Below are positions 34,362 to 43,655 of a stretch of DNA of 64,000 bases, piece after piece. The stretch lies in assembly GCF_005490785.1 (NCBI RefSeq), contig NZ_CP027295.1, positions 1,364,001 through 1,428,000 of the forward strand. The letters run 5' to 3'. The translations under genes and the position numbers were made by a program. Source of the stretch: Brachybacterium sp. SGAir0954 (GTDB lineage Bacteria; Actinomycetota; Actinomycetes; Actinomycetales; Dermabacteraceae). The notes below the pieces were generated by a model. That model saw nothing but the letters and a program-made list of their open reading frames with translations. It made no database searches and had not been told where the DNA came from. The stretch's first letter is position 1, and each line of letters starts with the position of its first letter.

Positions 34362-36332
34362 TCAGAATCGGGAGTCGGCGACGGTGAGCTGGTACGGAGA
34401 CAGGGTGACGAGGTCCCCGGCGGTCCGCTTCGCGACGATGTAGTCGAGGATCTCCGTGAACTGCGCCGTCGTCAGCTTCCCCGCGAGGTCCAGCTGGGAG
34501 GGGTGAAGCATGAGCTGCACGCCGGCCTTCCGGGAGATCGCCGTGTCGATGTAGCCCTTGATCGTGGCGACGCTCAGGGAGTCCATCGTGTAGTGCCCCT
34601 GGCCGTCGCGGATAGTCCCGTCGAGAGGGCGGATCTGCGTCCCCGACAGGTACCCAGAGGCGACAGCGTGGCGCTGCAGGATCAGGTTCCCGGCATACGA
34701 GTCCCATCCCTCGGGGGTGCGGCCGTCCTGGTAGCCCATGTAGTCGCCGGTGCTGACGCCCGGCGGGCACCAGCCCCACACCTTCCCCGCGGCGGCAGGG
34801 AGCTCGGCCTCGACCTCGGCGAGGCCAGTGACGATCTGCGTGTAGAGCTCCTCCTCGGTCTCCGCTCCCTGATGGGACGCCGAGTGGTTCCAGATCTCCA
34901 CGTCGCCGGCGGCGACCCACGAGTTCAGGTCGGTCGCAGTGACGCCGGCGTTCTCGGGGTAGTGCCAGTTGCGGGGGTTGTAGGCCTGGGAGACCTTGAT
35001 GCCGCGGGCCTTCACCAGCGGCAGCACCTTGTCGCGGAAGTTCAGCAGGCCGTGGTCGAAGCGGAGTGCGACGGCGGCCTTCTTCCCGGTGCTGATGGGG
35101 CCGTTCATCGCAGACATGAACCGCGTCTGCCGCATCGTGTGCTGGGTCCAAGGGCCGGACCCGGTGCTGCTGGTCGGCGTGCCGCCCAGCGCCGCCCAGT
35201 CGCTCCACGTGTGAGTTCCGGCGTTCGTGGTCTGGCGGATCATCGGCCCGCCGCCGTAGTAGGCGTAGGGGAAATACATCTGCGTGGACACGCCGAGCGA
35301 CGACGCGAGGACGAGCAGCTGGCCGTTCCGCCCCTGCATCCCGTCGGGGAGACCGGTGACGGTGTTTGATGACGAGATGGTCATGTGCCACAGGCCGTTG
35401 CGGTCCGTGCCCCACCAGTCGTTGATGTTCGAGTTCAGCGGCATCGTCCCGCGGGTGAACGGGGTGACCGGGTCGGGGGTTCCGCCGATGGGCTCCCACG
35501 GGGACCAGGTGTTGCTCGCGATCGTGGTGATAGTGCGCCGGAGCGGTTCGGTGGAGAAGTACCCGTAGGGGAAGTAGATCTGCGTCGCCACGCGGGACGG
35601 GGAGCCGAGGACGAGGATCGACCCGGCCTTGTCGGTGAATCCGGCGGGGAGGCCGGACATCCCGGCGGCCGCGGCGGCGGAGAAGTACCAGTGGCCGGAG
35701 TGCGCGTCGGTGTAGTAGGTGTTGAAGTTCGCGCCTGCGGGTGCGCCCTTCGTGAGCTTGAGGTCCGCGAGGGCCGAAGCGAGGCCGGTGATGTCGCCCG
35801 TCGGGTGGGTGTGGGGGCCGGACGGGGGGACGGTGAGGCCGAGGCGGAGGATGCCCCCGTCGAGGGTGGCGGTGCCGGACGCCTGCCCGGGGGTGGAGCC
35901 GACACCGACAGTGATACCGACGCCGGTGACCGCGTAGCGCATCTCGCTCCGGGACAGGGGCCGTACCGCGGGGAGATGCGACAGGGGGATCGATCCGGAA
36001 CCGGCGGGGACACGGATCGCCTTCGACGATCCCCACGAGGTGGTGACGATGATCGCCCAGTCCTTGTCGTGCTCCCAGCCCTTCCCGTGGCTGGTGTCGT
36101 AGACGGGGAGACGGATCCGGCCGTTTCCGGCGGAGTCGAGGGTGATCTTCTGCGACGTGCGGGCGACCATGTCGCCGCCGGGCGTGACGTCGATCGAGTC
36201 GGACAGGGCGAAGTTCACCCACTGCCCACGCAGGGAGACGCCGCCCTCGGTGATGTTGGACGCCGAGATAGTGACCTCACGGGAGGGCATGTTCGGTGCG
36301 AGGTCGTTGTCGGGCACTGCGACGCTGGTCAA
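34362..36332 (-). CDS. Tail fibre / depolymerase with polysaccharide deacetylase domain
   Basis: 656 residues. The N-terminus (about 1-160) is a beta-rich anchor; about 185-410 hold two similar repeats (GSILVLGSPSRVATQIYFPYGY and GQLLVLASSLGVSTQMYFPYAY in pieces) of the pyocin-knob kind found in R-pyocin and phage fibres. The C-terminal 240 residues are an NodB-type deacetylase: KKAAVALRFDHGLL near 418-431 with the motif Asp, IWNHSASHQG near 478-487 with the metal His pair, LMLHPSQLD near 608. It probably trims acetyl groups from a host glycan during adsorption. Rare domain for a siphophage fibre, hence of interest. Confidence 0.85.
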   Translation of the reverse strand: MTSVAVPDNDLAPNMPSREVTISASNITEGGVSLRGQWVNFALSDSIDVTPGGDMVARTSQKITLDSAGNGRIRLPVYDTSHGKGWEHDKDWAIIVTTSWGSSKAIRVPAGSGSIPLSHLPAVRPLSRSEMRYAVTGVGITVGVGSTPGQASGTATLDGGILRLGLTVPPSGPHTHPTGDITGLASALADLKLTKGAPAGANFNTYYTDAHSGHWYFSAAAAAGMSGLPAGFTDKAGSILVLGSPSRVATQIYFPYGYFSTEPLRRTITTIASNTWSPWEPIGGTPDPVTPFTRGTMPLNSNINDWWGTDRNGLWHMTISSSNTVTGLPDGMQGRNGQLLVLASSLGVSTQMYFPYAYYGGGPMIRQTTNAGTHTWSDWAALGGTPTSSTGSGPWTQHTMRQTRFMSAMNGPISTGKKAAVALRFDHGLLNFRDKVLPLVKARGIKVSQAYNPRNWHYPENAGVTATDLNSWVAAGDVEIWNHSASHQGAETEEELYTQIVTGLAEVEAELPAAAGKVWGWCPPGVSTGDYMGYQDGRTPEGWDSYAGNLILQRHAVASGYLSGTQIRPLDGTIRDGQGHYTMDSLSVATIKGYIDTAISRKAGVQLMLHPSQLDLAGKLTTAQFTEILDYIVAKRTAGDLVTLSPYQLTVADSRF

Positions 36333-36346
36333 GGGGACCTCCTAGA

Positions 36347-36384
36347 GGGCATGCCGAAGGGCCCCGTCACCGCGCGGTGGGGGC
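36347..36384 (-). terminator. Terminator hairpin, copy 2 of the CTTNNNCATGCCC family
   Basis: GCCCC (36361-36365) with CACC (36368-36371) pairs with GGTG (36376-36379) and GGGGC (36380-36384); minus-strand tail CCTTCGGCATGCCC. It lies between the coiled-coil fibre gene and the deacetylase fibre gene. Confidence 0.65.
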
Positions 36385-36401
36385 TGATGGTTGAGGGGCT
36401 T

Positions 36402-37181
36402 CTACAGGAAGGGGTCGGGCTGCTCGGACCTGGATGCGACGAGGCGGATCGCGGTCATGAGCTGCGCGACCCGGGCGTCGAGCTTGTCGTTCAGGTTCTC
36501 GTTCAGGTTGTCGACGTAGTCCCGCGAGGGCTTGCCGTTCGCGAGGGTCCACGCGTCGTCAGCGCGGTTCTTCGCCGTGTCCGCCTGAGCCATGGCCGCG
36601 TCGGCGTCGGACTGTGCGTCCGTGATCCGCGAGCTTTGGGAGGACAGGGCCGAGTCGTGGTTGCCGAGACGGTTGTCCTGCGTCGCGTTGCGTCCCTCGA
36701 CGGCACCGAGGCGGGTCGCGTGCCCGTCGAGGCGGCCCTCCGCCTCGCCCATGCGGCCCTCGACGCCGTCGAGCCGCCCCTCGGCCGATCCGAGACGCCC
36801 CTCGGCCCCAGTGAGCCGGCCATCCTGCTCACCGTTCTTCGCGTCGATCCGGTCCACGTCATCGTCGTGTCCGTCGAGGCGCCCGTCCTGCTGGGTGTTC
36901 TTGTTCTCGGTGCCGGTGATCCGGTCCTCGGCGTCCTCGAGCACGTCGGGGAGGTACTTCATGCCGCCGCGGTGCCAGAGGCCGATGCCGAAGCGGCCGT
37001 CCGACTGGTCGCCGAGGACGACACGCGTGTTCTCCGCGTCGTCGCCGACGATCAGGTCCAGGGACCCCTCGCCCATGGAGATGGAGGAGTAGCCGAGGTC
37101 GCGGGACATGTCCGCGGCACGAGACGACTCGTGCAGGCGGGCGAGGTCGTCGCCGACTGTGACGCGTGGCTGCCAGACCAT
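36402..37181 (-). CDS. Coiled-coil tail fibre with perfect heptad repeats
   Basis: 259 residues. After an N-terminal domain of about 85 residues, ten heptads keep exact register from 122 to 191, mostly RLxxxEG (RLTGAEG, RLGSAEG, RLDGVEG, RMGEAEG, RLDGHAT, RLGAVEG). This predicts a long trimeric coiled-coil shaft. The C-terminus is another helical region. It starts by ATGA overlap with the tail protein gene upstream. Confidence 0.75.
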   Translation of the reverse strand: MVWQPRVTVGDDLARLHESSRAADMSRDLGYSSISMGEGSLDLIVGDDAENTRVVLGDQSDGRFGIGLWHRGGMKYLPDVLEDAEDRITGTENKNTQQDGRLDGHDDDVDRIDAKNGEQDGRLTGAEGRLGSAEGRLDGVEGRMGEAEGRLDGHATRLGAVEGRNATQDNRLGNHDSALSSQSSRITDAQSDADAAMAQADTAKNRADDAWTLANGKPSRDYVDNLNENLNDKLDARVAQLMTAIRLVASRSEQPDPFL

Positions 37182-38284
37182 CAGACCTCCTCCATCTGCA
37201 CGCCCACGAAGGGGCTGCCGTAGGTCCAGGTGATCTGCCCGACCCGCATCCGCCAGGAGCCGCCGTTGGGGTATGTCCAGGAGGGCTGGACGGTGACGTC
37301 GTGGACGCCGCCGATCCGCGGGAGGGTGCCCATGCGGCGCGTGTCGAGCGTCGCCTGGGTGGTCTCCCACGGATCCTGGCCGGCGGCGAGGGCCGCGTCG
37401 GTCTTCGCCTGCAGCTGTGCGTTCTTGTACTCACCCTGGAAGCGGAAGTTCCGTGTGGTGGCGATGTAGCCCCGGCCAGTCCACGAGAACTCCTGGGACA
37501 TGGCGAAGCGCTGCTTGCCACCCTTGCCCGCACCCCACCCGAACGCGGACTGGATGAGCCGCGAGTAGTCGTGGGACCGGGTGAAGGCGATGATGTTCCC
37601 GCCTCGGCGTCCGTCGCCCACCTTCACGAGACGGTCGGAGTGCGAGCTCGAGATGATCGGCTTCTGGTAGGTGACCGTGCGGGTCACCTTCACCGGCACG
37701 CCGCTCGACCATGTCGCCGTCGGCACGACCCGCCACTCGGCGATGCCGAGCGCGTCGATGTCCTCGAGGATGTCCGAGTAGTACGCCGTGCGCACGGGGG
37801 TGTTCATCTCCATCGTCTTCCCGAAGGAGGGCGCGGGCGTGACGACCATCTGCGCGGACCCGGGCTGGAACGTGTTGTACGCGTCGAACAGGGCGTTCCG
37901 GTGGATCGTGCCCGCGTCGACGTTCTTGTACCTGTAGTTCTGATGGTTCGACCGGTACTGCGGGTACTTCTCCCACTCGAAACCAGTCACGGGCACTGTG
38001 ACCGCATCGTGGTCCCGCTCGTGAGTCCACATCAGCCACTCACCGACGACGGTCGTGCCGTCGGTGAGGAGGAGGGTGTGCCGACCGCCGGTGACGAGCC
38101 CGAGGACCGTCGCGATGGCGCCCGAGTCACGGTCCCCATTCGAGTTCGTGTACCCGGCGAGGATCACCTCCGCGCGGAGGCTGCCGCCGCCGATCATCGA
38201 TTCCGCCGACGATCCGCGCGTGAGGAGCACCTGCGTGACGACGTCACCCGTGGTGGCCTCGACGATCCACGCTTTCAGATCCAC
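37181..38284 (-). CDS. Minor tail protein (tail hub / siphovirus Gp37-like)
   Basis: 367 residues, beta-rich, no membrane segment. It lies between the Dit-like gene and the fibres, the position of the tail-associated hub protein. Segments such as DRLVKVGDGRRGGNIIAFTRS (in pieces), TYNPNG-type loops and the start MDLKAWIVEATTGDVVTQV resemble the ReqiPepy6 Gp37-like family of actinophages. Overlaps the upstream gene by 10 bases. Confidence 0.7.
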   Translation of the reverse strand: MDLKAWIVEATTGDVVTQVLLTRGSSAESMIGGGSLRAEVILAGYTNSNGDRDSGAIATVLGLVTGGRHTLLLTDGTTVVGEWLMWTHERDHDAVTVPVTGFEWEKYPQYRSNHQNYRYKNVDAGTIHRNALFDAYNTFQPGSAQMVVTPAPSFGKTMEMNTPVRTAYYSDILEDIDALGIAEWRVVPTATWSSGVPVKVTRTVTYQKPIISSSHSDRLVKVGDGRRGGNIIAFTRSHDYSRLIQSAFGWGAGKGGKQRFAMSQEFSWTGRGYIATTRNFRFQGEYKNAQLQAKTDAALAAGQDPWETTQATLDTRRMGTLPRIGGVHDVTVQPSWTYPNGGSWRMRVGQITWTYGSPFVGVQMEEV

Positions 38285-39045
38285 GCCGAGACCCCCTCCA
38301 CCGTGCCGGTCCCGCGGTCCGTACTGATGGTGACGGTGTCACCCGTCGAGATCGACCCGAAGTCCGTCAGGATCGGAAAGACCCTCGAGCCGCCGATGAA
38401 GAGATCCTGCTGCCGGGTATCGACGATGAACGTCTCCCCATCAACGAGCGCGCGCTGCGCGGTGGTGGACCAGGAGCCGATCGTCACCTTAGGACCCGCC
38501 GCCGTCGGTCCGACCACCGTCACCCGCGGGTAGGAACGCGTGTTCCCCGCGTTCCTCACGCTCACCGACTGGTTCAGCTCGAGCTCGTCGATCGAGTGGA
38601 TCAGCGGGTCAGGAAGCACCACCGTCACCGTGTACGTCGCGATGCGGTCCGTGAGCGGGGTGATACTCGCGGCCGACTTCCTACATGAGGCCTGCCGGCC
38701 GAAGCCTGCTTCCCACACCCTCAGCGACTTCCCCTGCGCCGCCTGGAAGTCCTGCATCTGCTCGAGCAGCTCGTCGTAGGTCCAGGTGTAGAGCTTCCCC
38801 GACCACGAGACCATCCGGGACGGGTAGTGCTCGACCAGATCCATCTCGCCCCGGAGGGCCCGCATGGTCTCGGTGTCCTCCGCGGTGCCGTCCCACCAGT
38901 TCGTGTCCTCGATGCTCCAACGGGGGAACTCACCCCGGAGGTGCCTGGACGAGTAGGTGATGCCCGACCAGTCGATGTCGATGCCCTGGTCGGTGCGGGC
39001 CCGGCTCCACTCGAGCACGACAGGCTGTCGCCACTCCGTCATCAC
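38275..39045 (-). CDS. Distal tail protein (Dit-like)
   Basis: 256 residues following directly on the tape measure gene, the standard place of Dit. Predicted beta-sandwich halves with an aromatic-rich N-terminal half (WSIEDTNWWDG, YTWTYDELLEQMQ). GTG at 39045 overlaps the tape-measure stop (GTGA); an ATG follows at once, either may be used. Confidence 0.65.
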   Translation of the reverse strand: MMTEWRQPVVLEWSRARTDQGIDIDWSGITYSSRHLRGEFPRWSIEDTNWWDGTAEDTETMRALRGEMDLVEHYPSRMVSWSGKLYTWTYDELLEQMQDFQAAQGKSLRVWEAGFGRQASCRKSAASITPLTDRIATYTVTVVLPDPLIHSIDELELNQSVSVRNAGNTRSYPRVTVVGPTAAGPKVTIGSWSTTAQRALVDGETFIVDTRQQDLFIGGSRVFPILTDFGSISTGDTVTISTDRGTGTVEGVSAWI

Positions 39046-41879
39046 GCCCCCCTGTAACCAGTGGACTCGGTGACGGTCCAGTGCTGGAACTTCTGATAGC
39101 TGATCTCGGCCACCTCCTGCGGATCGGAGCCGTTGATCGTCGGCGCGTACGTCATCGACGCCCGCGCCTGCGTAGCGCCCGCCATGGCGTTCTGCCGGGG
39201 CTGGTAGGGCAGCACGAGACCATCCGCGGCCTGCATGAGCTGGTAGCCGAAGCGGGACGCGACGTCCGAGAGGATCGCCGTGGACCGGCCACGCTTCGCG
39301 CTCGAGAGCGGGATGTACGCCTCGCCGCCGGTCTCCGGCTCAGCCCACAAGCGCCACGCCCCCGCCGGAGCTATCTGCGCGACATGGTTCTCCGCGCCGG
39401 ACGCGAACGCCTTCACCCGGGGGAGGCTGACGCCGCCGTCGGCGTAGACCGTCGCGGTCCGCGTCCCGTTCGGGGACACCTTCGGCGGCGACCCCTTCGT
39501 CACGAAGATCGTCGTCACCGTCACCGTGCGGTCGATGCCATCGACAGCCCGCGACGTCTGGTGCGCCTGCTCCTCAGCTGCGCTCGACATCCACGACTCG
39601 ATCGACACGCCGTCAGGGATGCCGAGCACTTCGCGTGCGAGGTCCTCAGCGGCCTTTCCAGTGATGCCGAACTGCCCCGCTGCGGAGACAAGCGAGTTGT
39701 AGGTGCCCTGCAGGGAACCCTGGATCTCCTCCTGGGACGCGCCGGCCTCACCCATCGCCGTGGCGACGTCGAAGCCCGACTGCGCGATGTCCTGGAAGGC
39801 ACCGTTCGCCTCACGGCCCGCCTCGGTCGTCAGGTCGAAGTCGGTGCGGCTCTCGTTGAGCGCCTCACCGAGGCCGCCCATGTCCTCCTGGATCGCCTTG
39901 ATCGTGTCGGAGACCCCAGCGATCGACTCCTGGTACGCGGACTGCGCATCACGGGTCGACATGGTCGCCAGGCCCGTCGCGAAGAGCAGCTCGAGGAACG
40001 TTTCCATGTCCTCGATGACGCCGTCGAGGGACACTCCGGTCTCCTCGATCGCGCCCTGAAGCGCCTGCTGCGCCTCAGCGGACATCTCCGAACTGCCCGC
40101 GAGTTCTTCCTGTGCGGCCGCGTTCTGCTGCGCCTTGTCCCGGCCCTCCTCGAGGGCTGCGTTCTGCTCCGCGATCGCATCGGAAGCCTTCGCGTACGCC
40201 GCCTCGGCGTTCTGCCCGGACGCGGTCACGCCATCCTGCGCGAGGGCGTACTCGTCGAGCTTCGACTTCGCCGCCTCGTAGGCGTCGCCGCCCTCAAGGA
40301 CCGCTGCGGCGAGGTCAGCCTGGGAGAGGCCGATCTTCTCGAGCGCCTCCCAGTCACCCTCGTCGAGCTGGTCCGACAGCTGGGAGATGATCGTCTCCGA
40401 TGTGGCACTGGTGGCCTCACCGGTCAGCTTGTCGAGCGAGTCGGCTAGCTCGTCGGTGCGGCCCTGCGCCTCGGCGACGGACTCGAAGTACGCACCGATC
40501 GCCATGGTGAGGCCAGTGATCGCGAGGCCCGCGACGGTCGCGGCGCCCAGCAGCTTCATCTTCCGGCCGACACCCTCGGTCGCGATGCCGAGATCTTTGA
40601 GGGACCCCTTGAGGTCCGCGACCGAGTTGAGCGCCTTGCCGAGTCCACCGATCGCGAGGAGCGAGAGACCGGCGATGCCGGTCCCCGTCCCGAGGGCCTG
40701 CTTCGCGGCGTCCGGCAGGCCGTTGAACGCGTCGATGAGGTTCGTGATGGTCTGCACCAGGGGACGCAGGACCGAGTCCGCGCCGTCGCCCGCGCCGATG
40801 AACGCGGTCTCGAGCGCGCCACGCATCTGCTCGAGGTCGCCGGCGAGGTTGTCCATGCGCGTGGAGGCCTGCTCGGCGGCGAAGCCCTGGTCGTCGACGG
40901 CGGTGATCCAGTCGCGGATCCCGGCCTCGCCCTCGGAGTAGAGGACGTTCGCGCCACGGATCGCGTCGGAGCCGAAGATGATCGACATCGCCGCGTTCCG
41001 GGCCTCGGGGGTGAGGTCCTGCATGGCGGTCTGCAGCTGGCCAGAGAACTCGGCGAGGCCCACGAAGTTGCCCTGCGCGTCGTACGCGTTGATGCCCAGG
41101 TCGGACATCTGCTGGGCGGCCTTCTCGGACGGGTTCGCGAGCCGCTGCAGCATCGTCTTGAATGACGTGCCGGCGTCGGAGCCCATGAGGCCAGCGGAGG
41201 CGAAGGCGGTCAGACCGCCGACGGTCTCCTCAATGGAGAGGCCCATCTGGGAGGCGACGAGGCCACCCTGCTGCAGGGCGTAGCCGAGGTCCTGCACACC
41301 GCCCTGCGCCTTACCCGCACCCGCGGCGAGGAGGTCGGCGATGTGCGTGACGTCCTCGCCAGCGAGACCGAACTGGGTCATCGCGGACGACGCGATCTCG
41401 GCGGCGTCAGCGACCTCGATGTTGTCGGACGCGGCGAGGTCCAGAGCGCCCGAGAGGCCACCGTTGAGGATGTCCGCCGTCGAGACGCCGGCCTTCGCGA
41501 GCTCCTCGATCGCGCCGGCAGCCTCGGTGGCGCTGTACTTCGTGTCCGCGCCGGCGTCGAGGGCAGCCTGACGGAGCTGGTCCATCTCGGCCTTGGGCGC
41601 CATCGTGGCGGCCTGCACCGACGACATCGCCGAGTCGAAGTCGGCAGCGGACTTGACCGCGATGCCCGCGAAGCCCGTCAGCACCGCGCCGGCACCGAGG
41701 AAGCCGTTGGACACGTCGTTGATCGAGTCCTTGTGGTTCCCGACCCAGTCGAGCGCCTTCCCGCCCTGCTCACCGGAGCGCTTCGCGAAGTCAGCGACCG
41801 ACTGCTGAGCGGTCTTCATCTTCGCGACGAAGCCCTGCACGTCAGCCTCGAGCCGGACCTTCACCGAGCGGTCTGCCAT
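39042..41879 (-). CDS. Tail tape measure protein
   Basis: 945 residues. N-terminal TP901-type tape-measure core (about 60-400: AADFDSAMSSVQAAT, SATEAAGAIEELAKAGVS, GLAGEDVTHIADLLAAGAGKA in pieces), a short membrane-like stretch near 395-470 (LGTGTGIAGLSLLAIGGLG, LLGAATVAGLAITGLTMAIG), then a long helical, Ala/Glu-rich body. At about 1.5 Angstrom per residue this predicts a tail near 140 nm. ATG at 41879 is preceded by AAGGAGG. Confidence 0.93.
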   Translation of the reverse strand: MADRSVKVRLEADVQGFVAKMKTAQQSVADFAKRSGEQGGKALDWVGNHKDSINDVSNGFLGAGAVLTGFAGIAVKSAADFDSAMSSVQAATMAPKAEMDQLRQAALDAGADTKYSATEAAGAIEELAKAGVSTADILNGGLSGALDLAASDNIEVADAAEIASSAMTQFGLAGEDVTHIADLLAAGAGKAQGGVQDLGYALQQGGLVASQMGLSIEETVGGLTAFASAGLMGSDAGTSFKTMLQRLANPSEKAAQQMSDLGINAYDAQGNFVGLAEFSGQLQTAMQDLTPEARNAAMSIIFGSDAIRGANVLYSEGEAGIRDWITAVDDQGFAAEQASTRMDNLAGDLEQMRGALETAFIGAGDGADSVLRPLVQTITNLIDAFNGLPDAAKQALGTGTGIAGLSLLAIGGLGKALNSVADLKGSLKDLGIATEGVGRKMKLLGAATVAGLAITGLTMAIGAYFESVAEAQGRTDELADSLDKLTGEATSATSETIISQLSDQLDEGDWEALEKIGLSQADLAAAVLEGGDAYEAAKSKLDEYALAQDGVTASGQNAEAAYAKASDAIAEQNAALEEGRDKAQQNAAAQEELAGSSEMSAEAQQALQGAIEETGVSLDGVIEDMETFLELLFATGLATMSTRDAQSAYQESIAGVSDTIKAIQEDMGGLGEALNESRTDFDLTTEAGREANGAFQDIAQSGFDVATAMGEAGASQEEIQGSLQGTYNSLVSAAGQFGITGKAAEDLAREVLGIPDGVSIESWMSSAAEEQAHQTSRAVDGIDRTVTVTTIFVTKGSPPKVSPNGTRTATVYADGGVSLPRVKAFASGAENHVAQIAPAGAWRLWAEPETGGEAYIPLSSAKRGRSTAILSDVASRFGYQLMQAADGLVLPYQPRQNAMAGATQARASMTYAPTINGSDPQEVAEISYQKFQHWTVTESTGYRGA

Positions 41880-41957
41880 CCCTGCCTCCTTCACATGCGA
41901 ATCGCCTCTGCGGGCAGTGGCAAGAACGTGGTCGGTGGGATGAGGGGGACGAGAGCG

Positions 41958-42841
41958 CTACTCGCGCTTGACGGCGCGCCACAGCAGCGCCTTCGGGCGC
42001 TTGTAGTCGGCGGCCTTCTCCTGCCACATGAGCATTGCGTCCGTCCGGTGACAGCGGACCGGCGGAGCGCCCTTCCAGGCGAACTCCGCCTCCGGTGACT
42101 GGCACTCATCGATCGGACCGCCACACACGGGGCAGAGCGCGTCCTCCCACGCTGCCAGCGCGACCATCCAGTCACGCTGCTCGTCATCCCACTCGACCTC
42201 ACGGGTCGTGGTCGTGACCCCGTCGACCGTGGTGGACGTCGTCACCGGCTCCCACCCCTGGAACCGCTTCAGCGAGACACCGAGCGTGCGAGCTGCCTTC
42301 AGCTCTCGTCGGAGCGCGCCATCACCAGCGACGCGCCCAGCGATTTTGGGAGGCGAGCCGCCGCCTCCCCGAGGTTCAGGCCGAACGCGGCGCGCTTGAA
42401 GTCGCCGTACTGCCCGGTCGTCATCTCGTCGGCGAGGGGCGCCCACTTCTCCGGGGCCCACTCGACGGGCTCACCATCGGGGCCGGCGACGGAGACGATG
42501 GAGACGGGGATGACCGCGTCGAAGATCGTCTCCTCGTTGAAGCCGAGCGCCTCGTCGCCCTTGTCGCCCTTCCGCGGCGGGTGCTCCGTCTTGAAGCGGG
42601 ACCACTCGCGGTGAGACAGGGCCGTCAGCGTGAAGGTGACGGTCGCGGCCGCCATCTCCTTCTCGAGCTGCGTGATCTCGCGGGCGACCTCAGTGACCGG
42701 GCCGCCGCTGAGGCGCTGGTCGATCGTGGGGTCCTTCGCGAGCTCGGTGCGGCGCGCCTCGAGCGTCTCCCACTGGGATCGCTTCTCGAGGTCGAGGCAC
42801 AGCTCGACGCCCTTCGTGGGGCGGTTGATCTTGAGTTCCAT
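41958..42841 (-). CDS. Tail assembly chaperone, long form made by -1 frameshift (gpGT)
   Basis: The short form is read to the Lys codon at 42344-42346, where slippage back one base on CCCAAAA moves ribosomes into the frame that ends at 41958. The joined protein has 166 residues of the short form plus 128 more (PKIAGRVAGDGALRRELKAA onward). The extension holds CPVCGGPIDEC and RCHRTDAM, a possible metal site. In lambda and many siphophages gpG and gpGT wrap the tape measure during tail assembly; order and spacing here are the classic ones. Confidence 0.88.
42299..42841 (-). CDS. Tail assembly chaperone, short form (gpG-like)
   Basis: 180 residues, helical, acidic. It lies between major tail protein and tape measure. 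The C-terminal end KSLGASLVMARSDES is read only when no frameshift occurs. AAGGAG stands ten bases before the ATG at 42841. It shares the first 166 residues with the frameshifted form. Confidence 0.88.
   Translation of the reverse strand: MELKINRPTKGVELCLDLEKRSQWETLEARRTELAKDPTIDQRLSGGPVTEVAREITQLEKEMAAATVTFTLTALSHREWSRFKTEHPPRKGDKGDEALGFNEETIFDAVIPVSIVSVAGPDGEPVEWAPEKWAPLADEMTTGQYGDFKRAAFGLNLGEAAARLPKSLGASLVMARSDES
42344..42350 (-). promoter_or_regulatory. -1 ribosomal frameshift site CCCAAAA
   Basis: In the zero frame the message reads CTC CCA AAA TCG; C-CCA-AAA is a canonical X-XXY-YYZ slippery heptamer. After slippage it reads CCC AAA ATC GCT, exactly joining the chaperone's second frame. 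Confidence 0.9.
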
Positions 42842-42918
42842 GGTTCCCCTACTCCTTCCCCTACGGCGGCATGACGGTGGGCGGGGCGCGTAGGGGGACG
42901 CCCCGCCCACCCGAATGT

Positions 42919-42952
42919 GGGCATGAAGAAGGGGCCCCTCATGGGAGCCCCT
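42919..42952 (-). terminator. Terminator hairpin, copy 3 of the CTTNNNCATGCCC family
   Basis: Minus strand AGGGGC-T-CCC pairs with GGG-GCCCCT around ATGA (42952-42930), followed by CCTTCTTCATGCCC (42932-42919). It lies between the major tail protein gene and the chaperone genes, a place where expression must drop. Confidence 0.7.
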
Positions 42953-42969
42953 GGGACATGCGGAAGTGG

Positions 42970-43470
42970 TCAGGCCGCGAGGGTGACCAGCTGCGACGGG
43001 CCGTTCGGGAACGTCGCCCAGGTGGAGCGGAGCACCGAGTTCGCCTCCGGGGCGATCTCCGTCTTCACGCCCGTCAGGAACGGGATCACGCGGACCTTCT
43101 GGCCGGCCGCGAACGGTGCGTCGTACGGTAGACCGGAGCGGTACACGGCGTACCGCTGCGCACCCTCGGTGAGCGTGTCCGCCATCTCGTTGTACTCGTC
43201 CTCGAGCGGCGAGTTCGTGTTGTCGATGCCGGTCAGCGCCAGCGTGGTCGTCTTCCGGCCCGGCAGGTTGAACGTCTCCGTCGAGCAGAGGCGCTCATCG
43301 GTGATCGCCGCCTGCTCGACCGCGTAGGCGAAGCCGTCCGCCGTCAGGTAGCAGGAGATGTCGACCGCGGCCGTGAGCTCAGCCAGGGTGGGGATGTCGC
43401 CGGCGACAGCGGTCGCGATGACCACCTTCACATTGCCGTCGGCCGGGGTAGCGGGAATCGCGTTGGGCAT
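42970..43470 (-). CDS. Major tail protein
   Basis: 166 residues, predicted beta barrel. Position between neck genes and the frameshifting chaperones, and a strong terminator directly after it, point to the tail tube subunit made in large amount. Features include TFNLPGRKTTTLALTGIDNT near 66-85 and VRVIPFLTGVKTEI near 128-141. One-base overlap (TAATG type) with the upstream gene. Confidence 0.85.
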   Translation of the reverse strand: MPNAIPATPADGNVKVVIATAVAGDIPTLAELTAAVDISCYLTADGFAYAVEQAAITDERLCSTETFNLPGRKTTTLALTGIDNTNSPLEDEYNEMADTLTEGAQRYAVYRSGLPYDAPFAAGQKVRVIPFLTGVKTEIAPEANSVLRSTWATFPNGPSQLVTLAA

Positions 43471-43655
43471 TACGCCTCCTCATCAGGGGTGTCGCCACCA
43501 GCCGGCGGCAAGGTCTTCTTGAACTTCGGGGGGAGTGGAATGCTCGTCGGCTTCTTCCGACCGACGAGCTTGAACCGCCCGCTCTCGATGAACGGGTCGT
43601 TCTCGGGGGTGGAGATCTCGTGCCCCACCTCCGTGCGGACACGGACGTACCTCAT
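43470..43655 (-). CDS. Small basic neck/tail protein
   Basis: 61 residues, basic, Lys/Pro-rich (FKLVGRKKPTSIPLPPKFKK). Chained to both neighbours by overlap. Similar small genes often sit between tail terminator and major tail protein; no specific family recognised. Confidence 0.65.
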   Translation of the reverse strand: MRYVRVRTEVGHEISTPENDPFIESGRFKLVGRKKPTSIPLPPKFKKTLPPAGGDTPDEEA

